NCBI GenBank assembly: GCA_016191165.1
Contig: JACPPF010000018.1
Location: 62,001 to 126,000 of the forward strand
Direction: 5' to 3'
Length of the DNA stretch: 64,000 nucleotides
Source of the DNA: Planctomycetota bacterium
Lineage (GTDB): Bacteria; Planctomycetota; Planctomycetia; Gemmatales; Gemmataceae
Position 1 is the first letter of the stretch. Each line of letters begins with the position of its first letter. A program made the translations under genes and the position numbers. The notes below the pieces were generated by a model, which ran no database searches, was not told where the DNA came from, and worked only from the letters and a program-made list of their open reading frames with translations. Shown piece by piece: positions 50,235-59,090 of the stretch.

Positions 50235-51491
50235 ATGATGGTGGTTCGCTGGTTGCCCTGGATTGCCGCCGTCTGTTGCATGGTATTTTCGGGCTGTACG
50301 ATTGGCCCGCGCGCGTTGGAGAACAGTCGGCCTCGCTACAACGAGGCAATCAAGAAGACCACGGAGGAACAACTGCTGCTCAACATTGTGCGCCTGCGCT
50401 ATACGGATACACCAAGCAGCCTCGCCGTCACGTCGATCGCGGCGCAACACGAGCTGGTCAAGAATCTGAAGTTGGTGCCCTTCTTCTCGGCTTCCCAGAA
50501 CTCCATGCCTGGCCCATTTTCCGCACTTCTGCCCCAGGCAGAGTTGAACGCAGCCGATCGGCCGACCTATAGCCTGACGCCGCAGGACGATCAGGACTTC
50601 ACGAAACGGCTCTTCACGCCGATTCCCCTTGAAGGCATCCTTTACTTGAGCAAGACGACCTGGCCAACGGCCACCGTGTTTCGCCTGTGGCTGGAAAACC
50701 TCAACTGGGTATCCAACGCGGAGACCGCGAGCGGGCCGACGCCGAGAATGCCCCCTGATTACGCCGATTTTCTCACCGGCATGGATGCGTTCCAGCGGCT
50801 TCAGGACCGCAAGGTCGTTGCTTTCGTCTCCGAGGAGCGCGATGAAAAGGCTGGCGAAGGGCTTCCGACGGCGCAGATGTCGGGCAGCTCCCTCGTCGAG
50901 GCCGCCAAGGCCGGATTTGAATTTCGCAAGCACGACAAGAAGGACGCCTGGACGCTTTTCAAGAAAAAGCACGTGGCGCAGCTACGGATTCGCCCGGATG
51001 CGCTCAAGGATCCTGATCTTTTAACATTCTGTGGGATCTTTCGCCTCAAACCTGGGGAAACTTCCTACGAGTTGACTTCCGACAAGGAAGATCCGTTCCT
51101 GACCGGTGCCCCAAAGGGGGGCCTGGTAAAACTGGATTTGGAGCCACGCTCGCTGTTGCAGGTCCTCTTTTACCTTTCCCATGCCGTGCAGGTTCCGCCG
51201 GAGCACGCGCGTAGCGGCCTGGCGCCCTTGACTCTGGAACCGGACGGTCGGGTGTTCGCCTGGGATCAGGTGCTGCGAGGCCTGTTCAAGGTCTGCTCGG
51301 CGCGGGGTCATCGTCCGCCAGCGCACGCTTACGTTGCCGTGCGGTATCACGACCACTGGTACTACATCGACCAGCGCGATCGCGATTCGAAGGCGACCTT
51401 CTCTCTCGTGCTGGCCATGACGCGAATAGAACTCTCAGGCAAGATGGGGGCATCGACGCCCGTGCTGACCTTGCCGCTAGGTGGACGGTAG
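50235..51491 (+). CDS. Putative lipoprotein of unknown function
   Basis: A 418-aa protein. The signal ends with MVFSGC, a lipobox (modified Cys at about residue 21). TTEEQLLLNIVRLRYTDTPS and SLAVTSIAAQHELVK open the mature part. Later segments are TVFRLWLENLNWVSN, LLQVLFYLSHAVQVPPEHA and HAYVAVRYHDHWYYIDQRD. There is no recognised catalytic domain. I have the impression of a conserved bacterial lipoprotein family, but cannot name it. Confidence 0.75.
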   Translation: MMVVRWLPWIAAVCCMVFSGCTIGPRALENSRPRYNEAIKKTTEEQLLLNIVRLRYTDTPSSLAVTSIAAQHELVKNLKLVPFFSASQNSMPGPFSALLPQAELNAADRPTYSLTPQDDQDFTKRLFTPIPLEGILYLSKTTWPTATVFRLWLENLNWVSNAETASGPTPRMPPDYADFLTGMDAFQRLQDRKVVAFVSEERDEKAGEGLPTAQMSGSSLVEAAKAGFEFRKHDKKDAWTLFKKKHVAQLRIRPDALKDPDLLTFCGIFRLKPGETSYELTSDKEDPFLTGAPKGGLVKLDLEPRSLLQVLFYLSHAVQVPPEHARSGLAPLTLEPDGRVFAWDQVLRGLFKVCSARGHRPPAHAYVAVRYHDHWYYIDQRDRDSKATFSLVLAMTRIELSGKMGASTPVLTLPLGGR

Positions 51492-51507
51492 CGGTTCGCA
51501 TCAACGC

Positions 51508-51906
51508 TCACGGCGCCACCGCCACGACCTCAATTTCGACGAGCCAATCCGGCCCGACCAGCTTCTCGACGCCGACCAGCGTGCTGGCGGGCGGTTGTTG
51601 CATGTTGAAATATTGGCTGCGCACCTCGCGGATGACCGGAACCTGTTCCGGTTTGAGGCCGACAATATAGAGGTTTGACTTGACGACATCGTTGAGTGTC
51701 GCGCCGGCGGCGGCGAGGGCGTGCTTGAGGTTCTCGAAAGTCTGCACGAGCTGGGCGCGGAGGTCGCCCTTGCCGACGACCTCCCCTTTTTCGTTGACGC
51801 TGACCTGCCCGGAAACGTAGATCGTCTTGCCGCCCGACGCGGTGACGACGTGCGACCAGCCGGAGGTCGGGCACAGGGTGGATGGGTTGAGGAACCGGAC
51901 TTGCAT
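51508..51906 (-). CDS. RidA-family protein (YjgF/UK114)
   Basis: A 132-aa protein. VVTASGGKTIYVSGQVSVNE, LVQTFENLKHALAAAGATLN, DVVKSNLYIVGL and PPASTLVGVEKLVGPDWLVE (with the conserved arginine replaced by a Ser/Thr-containing loop) match the RidA fold. Classical members hydrolyse enamine/imine intermediates; without the arginine, deaminase activity is doubtful. It follows the hydroxylase gene by 35 bases in the same direction. ATG 51906 is chosen. Confidence 0.85.
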   Translation of the reverse strand: MQVRFLNPSTLCPTSGWSHVVTASGGKTIYVSGQVSVNEKGEVVGKGDLRAQLVQTFENLKHALAAAGATLNDVVKSNLYIVGLKPEQVPVIREVRSQYFNMQQPPASTLVGVEKLVGPDWLVEIEVVAVAP

Positions 51907-51941
51907 CGTGATTTCCTCTTCTGGGCCTGGCATTCCGGCTT

Positions 51942-52607
51942 TCAATTCTTGGCCGGGATTTCGTCCACGTAGTTGCGTGGCTTGCGCCAGAAGTTGGTGA
52001 CACGCCAGGCCATGAAGCCGAGCTTTTCCTTGAAGCTCAGGTGCGGCCAGCGCTGGCTGATGAAGTTGGCCATGTCGGGAGTGAGTTCGGGGTTGAGGAG
52101 CCGCCAGCGGAATTCGGGATTGCGGAAATCCAGGAGCAGGACCACGCGCTCGGTGTCGCCGCGATTCCAGACTTCGTGTTCGGTGGCATCGCAGAAGACG
52201 GTCACTTTTCCCTCTTCCCAGCTGCGGGTCTCATTACCGACGCGCATCTCGCAACCCTTGGGCACGATCAGGCCGAGGTGGCAGCGCAGGACGTAGTGCG
52301 CCCAGCCGCCATAGCCAACGTGCGGCTTGATGTGCGTGCCTGGCGCCAGACGCGAAAAGCCGGCCATCACCATGCCGGGAATCTGCTCGACCACCTTGGT
52401 CGTGATCGGGCAACGCGCGCAGTTTTCGTGCTGCTTCATGCCGAATCCGTACAGGCCGAACGTGTCCCAGCGGCCATCGTAGAGCTTCCCTTCGGGCCAG
52501 GCGTGCATCTCGGGCTCGGCGGCGACGGCCTTGTATTCGGCCAGAATCGCTTGCCAGTTGTCTTCAAGGACTTTGATGCAGGGGTGCTTCGCGGGGTCTT
52601 GATACAT
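51942..52607 (-). CDS. Aspartyl/asparaginyl beta-hydroxylase-like 2-oxoglutarate oxygenase
   Basis: A 221-aa protein. GTHIKPHVGYGGWAHYVLRC and HLGLIVPKGCEMRVGNETRS, then WEEGKVTVFCDATEHEVWN are the cupin strands with the first histidine (PH), the 2-oxoglutarate arginine (RC-HLGL) and the second histidine (EHEVWN). The usual FDD reads FCD. ATG 52607 has ggag eight bases upstream; the frame to 52658 is not supported. The substrate is unknown. It is in an operon with the RidA-like gene. Confidence 0.83.
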   Translation of the reverse strand: MYQDPAKHPCIKVLEDNWQAILAEYKAVAAEPEMHAWPEGKLYDGRWDTFGLYGFGMKQHENCARCPITTKVVEQIPGMVMAGFSRLAPGTHIKPHVGYGGWAHYVLRCHLGLIVPKGCEMRVGNETRSWEEGKVTVFCDATEHEVWNRGDTERVVLLLDFRNPEFRWRLLNPELTPDMANFISQRWPHLSFKEKLGFMAWRVTNFWRKPRNYVDEIPAKN

Positions 52608-52791
52608 GAGGGATACTCCGAAAAACTGATGGGGCGCTGTCCTGGGCTGATTTATCAAGCCGGCTGTTGGAGGGCCAATGATTTTTTTCCCAGACCGCGG
52701 CGCCAGGATCTGACGTTGTTTTTTTTCTCGATTTCCCCATTTTCGCCGTTATGATGATGCTTCGTCCGACCGCGCCACCACGGAGATCCTC

Positions 52792-53907
52792 ATGGGCACC
52801 GAACGCACCTTCCTCACCGACCCCGCGCGCTTTCGCGATGTCAGCCGGGGCAACCCCAGACCGCACACGCTCAAAGGCGACGCTCTCGTCCGCGCCAGGC
52901 TCACGCCGCAGACCTGGCGGCTGGAGATCATGGCGGAAGGAGGCTGCACCATCCAGACGCCCCTGACGTTGGAGAAGCGCAACGCCCTCGATCTGCCCAC
53001 GCTGGAAAAGCTGGGTCGGCAACACAATCGCAAGTTCCTCAAGGCGATGCAATGCCTCAACATCCCTCAACCGCTCGGCCAGGGGCTGTGGGAAGGCGTC
53101 CCGCTGCGCAACGTGCTTCAGCAGGTCGGCCGCATCAACAACATTCGCCGCATTTATTATTGGGGCTTTCACAACAACGATCCGAAGCAAATCTTCCAGT
53201 CGTCGTTGAGCTACACGCAGGCAATGGACACCGCGCCGGGCGATCTGTGTCCCCTGGTGTGTTATCGGCTTAACGGCCATCCGATCCCGCTCGAGCGCGG
53301 CGGGCCGGTGCGGATGGTCATTCCGTGGTCCTACGGGTTCAAGTCAATCAAGTGGCTCCAGCGCATCGTCCTCACCAACGAGTACCGGGCGATGGACACC
53401 TATGCCCAGGGCAACAACGATCCCGACTCGTTCCTGAAGACGGCCGCGTATATCGACGGCAACGACGTGAACGCGCGCGTCGGCCAGCCGATCACGATGA
53501 CCGGCACGGTGATGGTCGGCCTGCCGGGCTTGCGGCGCGTCGAATACTGGATTCGCCCGGACGCTGGCGCGCATGGCCGCATCGCGGACGACGACGCCGC
53601 CTGGCGCACGGCGCGCTGGCAGCCCTGCACGATTCAGCCGGCGCCCAAGGACTGGGGCGGCACGCTGCCGCAGGGCGTCTTGCCGCGCGATGTGTGGGGC
53701 TTCGATCCCAAAACCGGCCGCCCGCGCGAATGGCCCATGCGCTACAGCTGGGGCCTGTGGTCCGCCAACCTCGGCAAACTGGCGGCGGGCAACTACGAAT
53801 TCCGCGTCCGCTCCGTCGATGCCAATGACATGCCTCAGCCCGAACCCCGGCCCTATCCGAAGGCGGGGCGGAATGACATTCAGGTCAAGCTGATTGCGGT
53901 GACGTGA
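52792..53907 (+). CDS. Molybdopterin-dependent (sulfite-oxidase-like) oxidoreductase
   Basis: A 371-aa protein with the sulfite-oxidase fold. Residues 30-190 form the molybdopterin domain: KAMQCLNIPQPLGQGLWEGV holds the cysteine expected to ligate Mo, then PLRNVLQQVG and YTQAMDTAPGDLCPLVCYRL. PVRMVIPWSYGFKSIKWLQR is the family's P-x-x-x-G-x-K-x-x-K-W motif. The C-terminal 150 residues are the Ig-like dimerisation domain. No signal peptide is evident, so it seems to be cytoplasmic, which is unusual for the family. The substrate is unknown. Confidence 0.85.
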   Translation: MGTERTFLTDPARFRDVSRGNPRPHTLKGDALVRARLTPQTWRLEIMAEGGCTIQTPLTLEKRNALDLPTLEKLGRQHNRKFLKAMQCLNIPQPLGQGLWEGVPLRNVLQQVGRINNIRRIYYWGFHNNDPKQIFQSSLSYTQAMDTAPGDLCPLVCYRLNGHPIPLERGGPVRMVIPWSYGFKSIKWLQRIVLTNEYRAMDTYAQGNNDPDSFLKTAAYIDGNDVNARVGQPITMTGTVMVGLPGLRRVEYWIRPDAGAHGRIADDDAAWRTARWQPCTIQPAPKDWGGTLPQGVLPRDVWGFDPKTGRPREWPMRYSWGLWSANLGKLAAGNYEFRVRSVDANDMPQPEPRPYPKAGRNDIQVKLIAVT

Positions 53908-53969
53908 GCATGAACCGCGCCGCGGCTCATGTTGGCAATGGCGACAAATCTGGCCTGACTGCGGACACG

Positions 53970-56924
53970 TCAGGCCCCTTCCAACGCCTGCGCCAGCACT
54001 TCCAGCGGATGCAGGGCCCGGCGTCCAGTCAAGTCGTGAATCTGATGTCGGCAGGATGTTCCCGGCGCGACGACCAGAGCATCGGGCAGTCGCGCCAGCG
54101 CGGGAAGCAGATCGAGCTCGGCGATGGCGACGCTCAAATCGTAATGATCCGTCTCGTAACCGAACGAGCCTGCCATCCCGCAGCAGCCGGTGTCGAGTAA
54201 GCGCACGTCCAGCCCGGGAATGAGTTGCAGGAGAGAAGTCGTGCCAGCAGCGCCGACCAGCGCTTTCTGGTGACAGTGTCCATGCACGAGGGCCGGCTTG
54301 CCCGAATGGGAAGGAACGGAGCGCAGATCGAGCTTGCTTATACCGCCGCGAATCTGCTGGGCCAACCAGGCGTCCACCAGGTAGGCCGACTTCGCGATCT
54401 GTGCCGTCGCTGGCCCGGGGACCAGCTCGGGCCATTCATCGACGAGCGTGAGCAAGCAACTCGGCTCCATGCCCAGGATTGGCGCGCCCTGCGCAAGCCG
54501 GGCCGCCAGGCGCGGCGCCTGCTCCTGGATGAGTTTTTTCGCCTCGGTCAGGTAGCCCTTGCTAATCAGGGTTCGGCCGCAGCAGGTGAGGCCCGCCAGT
54601 TCAACACCGTACCCGGCGGCTTCGACCACGCGGACCGTCGCCTGGCCGATGGCGGGTTCGTTGAATGTCGTGAAGCAATCGTCCAGCAATAGAACGCTCC
54701 CAAGCCGGGAGAGCCTCGCTGCCTCGCCGCGTTTCTGCCGCCGCGCGAACCAGCGGCGGAAGTGATTGAACCAGAGCGCAGGCAGGCCGCGGCGGCGATC
54801 GATGCCGCACAGGTGATGCATCGCCCAGCGCAGCAATCCGTTTTGCTGCGTCCAGTTCACGAGCGGGGCCGCCAGCGCTCCCCAGCGGTTCATCTGATGC
54901 AGGCGACTCATCATACGATGGACCAGCGGTCGTGGTCGATCCTGGTAACGCAGATGCAAGGCCTCGGCCTTGAGCTTGGCGAGATCGACGTTGCTTGGGC
55001 ATTCCGACTTGCACGCCTTGCACATCAAACAAAGATCCAGGACGGAATGCACATCATCGCTGGCCAGCGCCTCCAGCGGTTTCTCGGCCACGAGGGCCAA
55101 GCGAAGGACGTTGGCGCGGCCGCGCGTGCTGTCCTTCTCGTCGCGGGTCGCGCGAAACGACGGGCACATCGTGCCGCCTTGCAGTTTGCGGCACACGCCG
55201 GAGCCGTTGCACATCTCGATGGAGCGGCCGAAGCCTTCCTGCCTGGCATAATCGAAAATGGTCGTGGGTTGCGCTGGTTGATAGGTCGGCCCGTAGCGCA
55301 GGTTCTCGGTCATGCGCGGCGCATGGACGATCTTGCCGGGGTTGAATAAGTGGTGCGGATCGAACGCGTCCTTGATCTGGCAGAAGGCGTTGTAGACGGT
55401 GTCGCCGAACATTTTGCGATTCCATTCGCTGCGCGCCAGTCCGTCGCCATGCTCGCCTGACAGGCTGCCGCCGAATTCCAGCACCACGTCCGTGATGTCC
55501 TCGGAGATGCGGCGCATGGTCGCCACGTCGCTTTGATCCTTGAGGTTGAGCAGCGGCCGAATGTGCAGGCAGCCGACGCTGGCGTGGCCGTAAAAGGCGC
55601 CCTCGGTGCCATGCTTTTTGAGCGTCTCGCGAAACCGGGCCACGAAGCGAGGCAGGTGCTCGGGCGAAACGGCGGCGTCCTCGATGAACGTCACCGGCTT
55701 GCGGTCCCCCTTCAAGCCGAGCAAGAGCGGCATGGCGGCGTTGCGCAGGTTCCAGAGGGCCTGGCGCTGCGTCGCTTCGATCGCGGGCAGCGTCGCGATC
55801 AGTCCCGGGTGTCCCTGCAGTTGGTCTTGCAGTTTTTTGATGCGATCGGTGACGTAGCCGAAATCGTTGCCACTGAACTCGACCATGAACAGCGCTTCGG
55901 GGATGCCGGTCAGCGCGTCGGTGGTTTGATGTAGTGAAAGATTGGTCTTGGCCAGCTGAATGAGGAGATGGTCCATCAACTCAATGGCACTGGGCTGCAT
56001 GTCAAGGCAGATGGCCAAGGCGTCCATCGCGGCCGACAGGCTGGAAAACTGCGGGATCAGCAGGCCAACGACCTTGGGCTTCGGGACCAGGTTGAGCTCC
56101 GCTTCCAAAACCACGCCCAGCGTGCCCTCGCTGCCGACGAGAAGCTGATGCAAGCCCGCCAGTGTGGCACACCTTTCCAATCGTGCCGGCGGCGCGGCCT
56201 GTTTGGAATCGTGCCCCAGCAGGGCGTCCAGGTTGTACCCGCTGACGCGACGGAGGATGCGCGGGAAGCGCCGGCGTATCTCGTCCGCGTTCTGAACAAC
56301 GATTTGCTCGACGCGCCGGTGCAGCGCGCCGGCAAACGTGCGCTCGTCCTGGCGTTGCCAATCAGCGGGCGCGAGCGGTCCAAGGTCGTGTACCCTGGCG
56401 TCGCTGAGGATGGCTTGCAGCCGGCGCACGTGGTCGATGGTCTTGCCATGCACGATGGAATGCGAGCCCGCCGAATTGTTGCCAATCATCCCGCCCAGGT
56501 TCGCCCGGCTGGCGGTGGCGACATCCGGGCCAAATTGCAGGTTGTGCGGGGCCAGCGCGCAATTAAACTGATCGAGCACGACGCCGGGTTGCACCCGTGC
56601 GATTTGCAGGGTCGGGTCAATATCGATGATGTGGTTGAGGTACTTGCTGCAATCGAGGACGATGCCGGCGCCGATCGACTGCCCGGACAGGCTGGTGCCA
56701 CCGCCGCGCGCGATGATCGGGATGTGCATCTCCAGCGCGATCCGCACGGCCGTTTCCAGCGCCGCCGTGGTTTTCGGCAGGACGACGCCGACGGGCTCGA
56801 TCTGGTAAATGCTGGCGTCGGTCGAATAAAGCTGGCGCGTGACGCGGTCGAAACGCACTTCGCCATCGACGTGCCGGCGCAGGTAGTCCAGAAGGGCAGC
56901 GTGTTTTTGCGCGGTGAAATCCAT
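53970..56924 (-). CDS. Fused FAD-linked oxidase / Fe-S (CCG) oxidoreductase
   Basis: A 984-aa protein. Residues 1-540 are a GlcD-type FAD oxidase: IPIIARGGGTSLSGQSIGAG (FAD site), ANLGGMIGNNSAGSHSIVHG, and HASVGCLHIRPLL with GSLSGEHGDGLARSEW. Residues about 590-690 carry two 4Fe-4S motifs (CNGSGVCRKLQGGTMCP and CLMCKACKSECPSNVD). The C-terminal part has two CCG-type sites (LTCCGRTLISKG and DTGCCGMAGSFGYE). This architecture matches the D-lactate or other D-2-hydroxyacid dehydrogenases (YdiJ-type). It is convergent with the molybdopterin oxidoreductase. Confidence 0.9.
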   Translation of the reverse strand: MDFTAQKHAALLDYLRRHVDGEVRFDRVTRQLYSTDASIYQIEPVGVVLPKTTAALETAVRIALEMHIPIIARGGGTSLSGQSIGAGIVLDCSKYLNHIIDIDPTLQIARVQPGVVLDQFNCALAPHNLQFGPDVATASRANLGGMIGNNSAGSHSIVHGKTIDHVRRLQAILSDARVHDLGPLAPADWQRQDERTFAGALHRRVEQIVVQNADEIRRRFPRILRRVSGYNLDALLGHDSKQAAPPARLERCATLAGLHQLLVGSEGTLGVVLEAELNLVPKPKVVGLLIPQFSSLSAAMDALAICLDMQPSAIELMDHLLIQLAKTNLSLHQTTDALTGIPEALFMVEFSGNDFGYVTDRIKKLQDQLQGHPGLIATLPAIEATQRQALWNLRNAAMPLLLGLKGDRKPVTFIEDAAVSPEHLPRFVARFRETLKKHGTEGAFYGHASVGCLHIRPLLNLKDQSDVATMRRISEDITDVVLEFGGSLSGEHGDGLARSEWNRKMFGDTVYNAFCQIKDAFDPHHLFNPGKIVHAPRMTENLRYGPTYQPAQPTTIFDYARQEGFGRSIEMCNGSGVCRKLQGGTMCPSFRATRDEKDSTRGRANVLRLALVAEKPLEALASDDVHSVLDLCLMCKACKSECPSNVDLAKLKAEALHLRYQDRPRPLVHRMMSRLHQMNRWGALAAPLVNWTQQNGLLRWAMHHLCGIDRRRGLPALWFNHFRRWFARRQKRGEAARLSRLGSVLLLDDCFTTFNEPAIGQATVRVVEAAGYGVELAGLTCCGRTLISKGYLTEAKKLIQEQAPRLAARLAQGAPILGMEPSCLLTLVDEWPELVPGPATAQIAKSAYLVDAWLAQQIRGGISKLDLRSVPSHSGKPALVHGHCHQKALVGAAGTTSLLQLIPGLDVRLLDTGCCGMAGSFGYETDHYDLSVAIAELDLLPALARLPDALVVAPGTSCRHQIHDLTGRRALHPLEVLAQALEGA

Positions 56925-57044
56925 CGATTCGTTTTTCCCTTGCTTGGCGACCTGCTCGCGCCGCGGCGAAACCGTGAGAATAGTTTATTCATCCCTCCCC
57001 ACGGACTGATAAAATATCCAAGGTGCGGGAAAATCCACCCTTGC

Positions 57045-57109
57045 GTTTAGCCGCGACCCTCAGGGGAGCGCGAGCTCAACCCCGCGCTCCCTGAGGGTCG
57101 CGGCTAAAC
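57045..57109. repeat. Perfect 21-bp palindrome before hppD
   Basis: gtttagccgcgaccctcagg plus g (57045-57065) and its exact inverse (57089-57109), with an inner gcgcg/cgcgc stem. It occupies the space between the divergent oxidase gene and hppD. It lacks flanking duplications. Confidence 0.88.
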
Positions 57110-57136
57110 ATCGCAAACCCGGTTCGGAGCAAAGCC

Positions 57137-58243
57137 ATGACCAAGGACACGCTACCCCTTCGCCGGATCGATCACGTTCGCTTTTTCGTTGGCAACGCCC
57201 GGCAGTCGGCGTACTTTTATCGCAATGCCTTCGGATTCGACGTCGTCGCTTACGCCGGGCTGGAAACCAGACAGAAGAACGAGGCCGGCTATGTCCTGCG
57301 CCAGGGGCATATCACCTTCGTTCTCATGTCCGCGCTCTCGTGGCGGCATCCCGATTCGCAGCGCCTGATCCAGCACGGCGACGGCGTGCAGGACATCGCC
57401 CTCGATGTTGAAGACGTCGCCTATAGCTACAACGAGGCCGTGCGCCGCGGCGCCGAGGGGGTCTTGCCCCCGCGCGCTCTGGAGGACGAGTTCGGCGTTT
57501 ACGAATGCGCCACCATCCGCACCTACGGCGACACCACCCACACCTTCATCAACCGCGATCGCTACAAGGGCGTGTTCGCCCCCGGCTTCAAGCCCCTTGA
57601 CCCGGAACGCTACAGCCCCGCGACCTTTCGCGCCGTCGGCCTCAAGGCGATCGACCACATCGTGGGCAACGTCGAGGAAGGAAAGATGAACGAGTGGGTT
57701 AAATTCTACCAGGACGTGCTCGGCTTCCATCAGCTCGTCCATTTCGATGACAAGGATATCTCGACCGAATATTCCGCGCTGATGTCCAAGGTCGTCGAGA
57801 ACGGCACGGGCCGAATCAAGTTTCCGATCAACGAACCCGCCAAGGCCAAGCGCCGCTCGCAGATCGATGAGTTCTTGCAGTTTTACGGCGGCCCCGGCGT
57901 GCAGCACATCGCGATGGCGACGGACAACATCGTGGGCACGGTCCGCGCCATGCGCCACAACGACGTGTCGTTCCTGCGCGTACCCCAGAGTTACTACGAC
58001 ATGTTGCCGGGCCGGGTCGGCGCGATCAAGGAAGACCTCGCTGAACTCGCGGAGCTTGGCATCCTGGTCGATCGCGACGACGAGGGCTACATGCTGCAAA
58101 TCTTCACCAAGCCCGTCGCCGATCGGCCCACGCTGTTCTTCGAGGTCATCCAGCGGCGCGGCTCGCGCAGCTTCGGCAAGGGCAACTTCAAGGCCCTCTT
58201 CGAGGCCATCGAACGCGAACAGGCGACGCGCGGGACGCTCTGA
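57137..58243 (+). CDS. hppD: 4-hydroxyphenylpyruvate dioxygenase
   Basis: A 368-aa non-heme Fe(II) dioxygenase converting 4-hydroxyphenylpyruvate to homogentisate in tyrosine breakdown. The three iron ligands lie in KAIDHIVGNVEEGKMNEWVK, GPGVQHIAMATDNIVGTVRA and TLFFEVIQRRGSRSFGKGNF. The first VOC domain (DHVRFFVGNARQSAYFYRNA) is the structural half. ggag precedes ATG 57137. No homogentisate pathway genes follow. Confidence 0.95.
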   Translation: MTKDTLPLRRIDHVRFFVGNARQSAYFYRNAFGFDVVAYAGLETRQKNEAGYVLRQGHITFVLMSALSWRHPDSQRLIQHGDGVQDIALDVEDVAYSYNEAVRRGAEGVLPPRALEDEFGVYECATIRTYGDTTHTFINRDRYKGVFAPGFKPLDPERYSPATFRAVGLKAIDHIVGNVEEGKMNEWVKFYQDVLGFHQLVHFDDKDISTEYSALMSKVVENGTGRIKFPINEPAKAKRRSQIDEFLQFYGGPGVQHIAMATDNIVGTVRAMRHNDVSFLRVPQSYYDMLPGRVGAIKEDLAELAELGILVDRDDEGYMLQIFTKPVADRPTLFFEVIQRRGSRSFGKGNFKALFEAIEREQATRGTL

Positions 58244-58394
58244 CTGTTCGCTGCCAGGCTCGCGAAAAAAAAACATCGCGCGTCCCAAAGTTGGCGAAGG
58301 AGCTTGGCAAATGCTCACGCGCTCGCAGTTTGAGAACCAGGGCAGACGGCAAGCGGACGATTCATTGCATACCGCACGGCGGCAGGGGGCTTCC

Positions 58395-59090
58395 ATGATT
58401 CTGGATCTGAACAGCGATTTGGGGGAGGGGTGCAGCCTCGATGCCGAGCTGATGCCGCTGGTCACGTCGGCGAACATCTGCTGTGGATTCCACGCCGGCG
58501 ATAGTTCCACCAGTCATGCCGTATTGAAACTCGCGGCGACTCACGGCGTGCACGTCGGGGCGCATCCGGGCTATGCCGATCGCGAAAACTTCGGCCGGCG
58601 CGAACAGACCCTGAGCGAGGACGCCGTGGTGGAGTTGTGCTTGTATCAGGTTGGCGCCCTGGCGAGTCTGGCGAAAGCGGTCGGTGTGCCGGTGCGGTAC
58701 ATCAAGCCGCACGGCGCGCTCTACAATCAGGCCTATCAGGAAGAATGCGTAGCCCGGCCAATCGCCAGGGCGGCGGAAATTCTGGGCTTGCCCGTGCTGG
58801 GCTTGCCGGGCTCGCGGCTGTCGGCGTTTTGCCAGGCGGGAGCGGGCTTCATTGCCGAGGGGTTCGCCGACCGCCGTTATCGCCCCGACGGGACCCTCGT
58901 TCCGCGCGGCGAGCCCGATGCGTTTGTGCATGACGTGGCTGATGCGGTTGACCAGGCCGACTGGTTGCTGCGCGAGCGCGGCATTCGCAGCCTGTGCGTG
59001 CATGGCGACAATCCGCGGGCGCTCGACTTCGTGCGAGGGCTGCACGCCGCCTTTGCGCAGCGAGGCATCACGGTGAAACCTTTTGCATGA
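58395..59090 (+). CDS. pxpA: 5-oxoprolinase subunit A (LamB/YcsF family)
   Basis: A 231-aa protein: MILDLNSDLGEGCSLDAEL, ITSANICCGFHAGD-like segment LVTSANICCGFHAGDSSTSH, VHVGAHPGYADRENFGRRE and VRYIKPHGALYNQAY are the LamB/YcsF signatures. PxpA forms part of the ATP-dependent 5-oxoproline hydrolase PxpABC. ATG 58395 fits family starts; the frame upstream runs antisense to nothing useful. It overlaps the next gene by ATGA. No pxpB is in the window. Confidence 0.92.
   Translation: MILDLNSDLGEGCSLDAELMPLVTSANICCGFHAGDSSTSHAVLKLAATHGVHVGAHPGYADRENFGRREQTLSEDAVVELCLYQVGALASLAKAVGVPVRYIKPHGALYNQAYQEECVARPIARAAEILGLPVLGLPGSRLSAFCQAGAGFIAEGFADRRYRPDGTLVPRGEPDAFVHDVADAVDQADWLLRERGIRSLCVHGDNPRALDFVRGLHAAFAQRGITVKPFA

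Noticed and set aside
57045-57109. Intrinsic terminator for the oxidase gene or a riboswitch for hppD
   Set aside because: The stem has no U-run on either strand and no known aptamer motif; it matches the general palindrome pattern of this genome.
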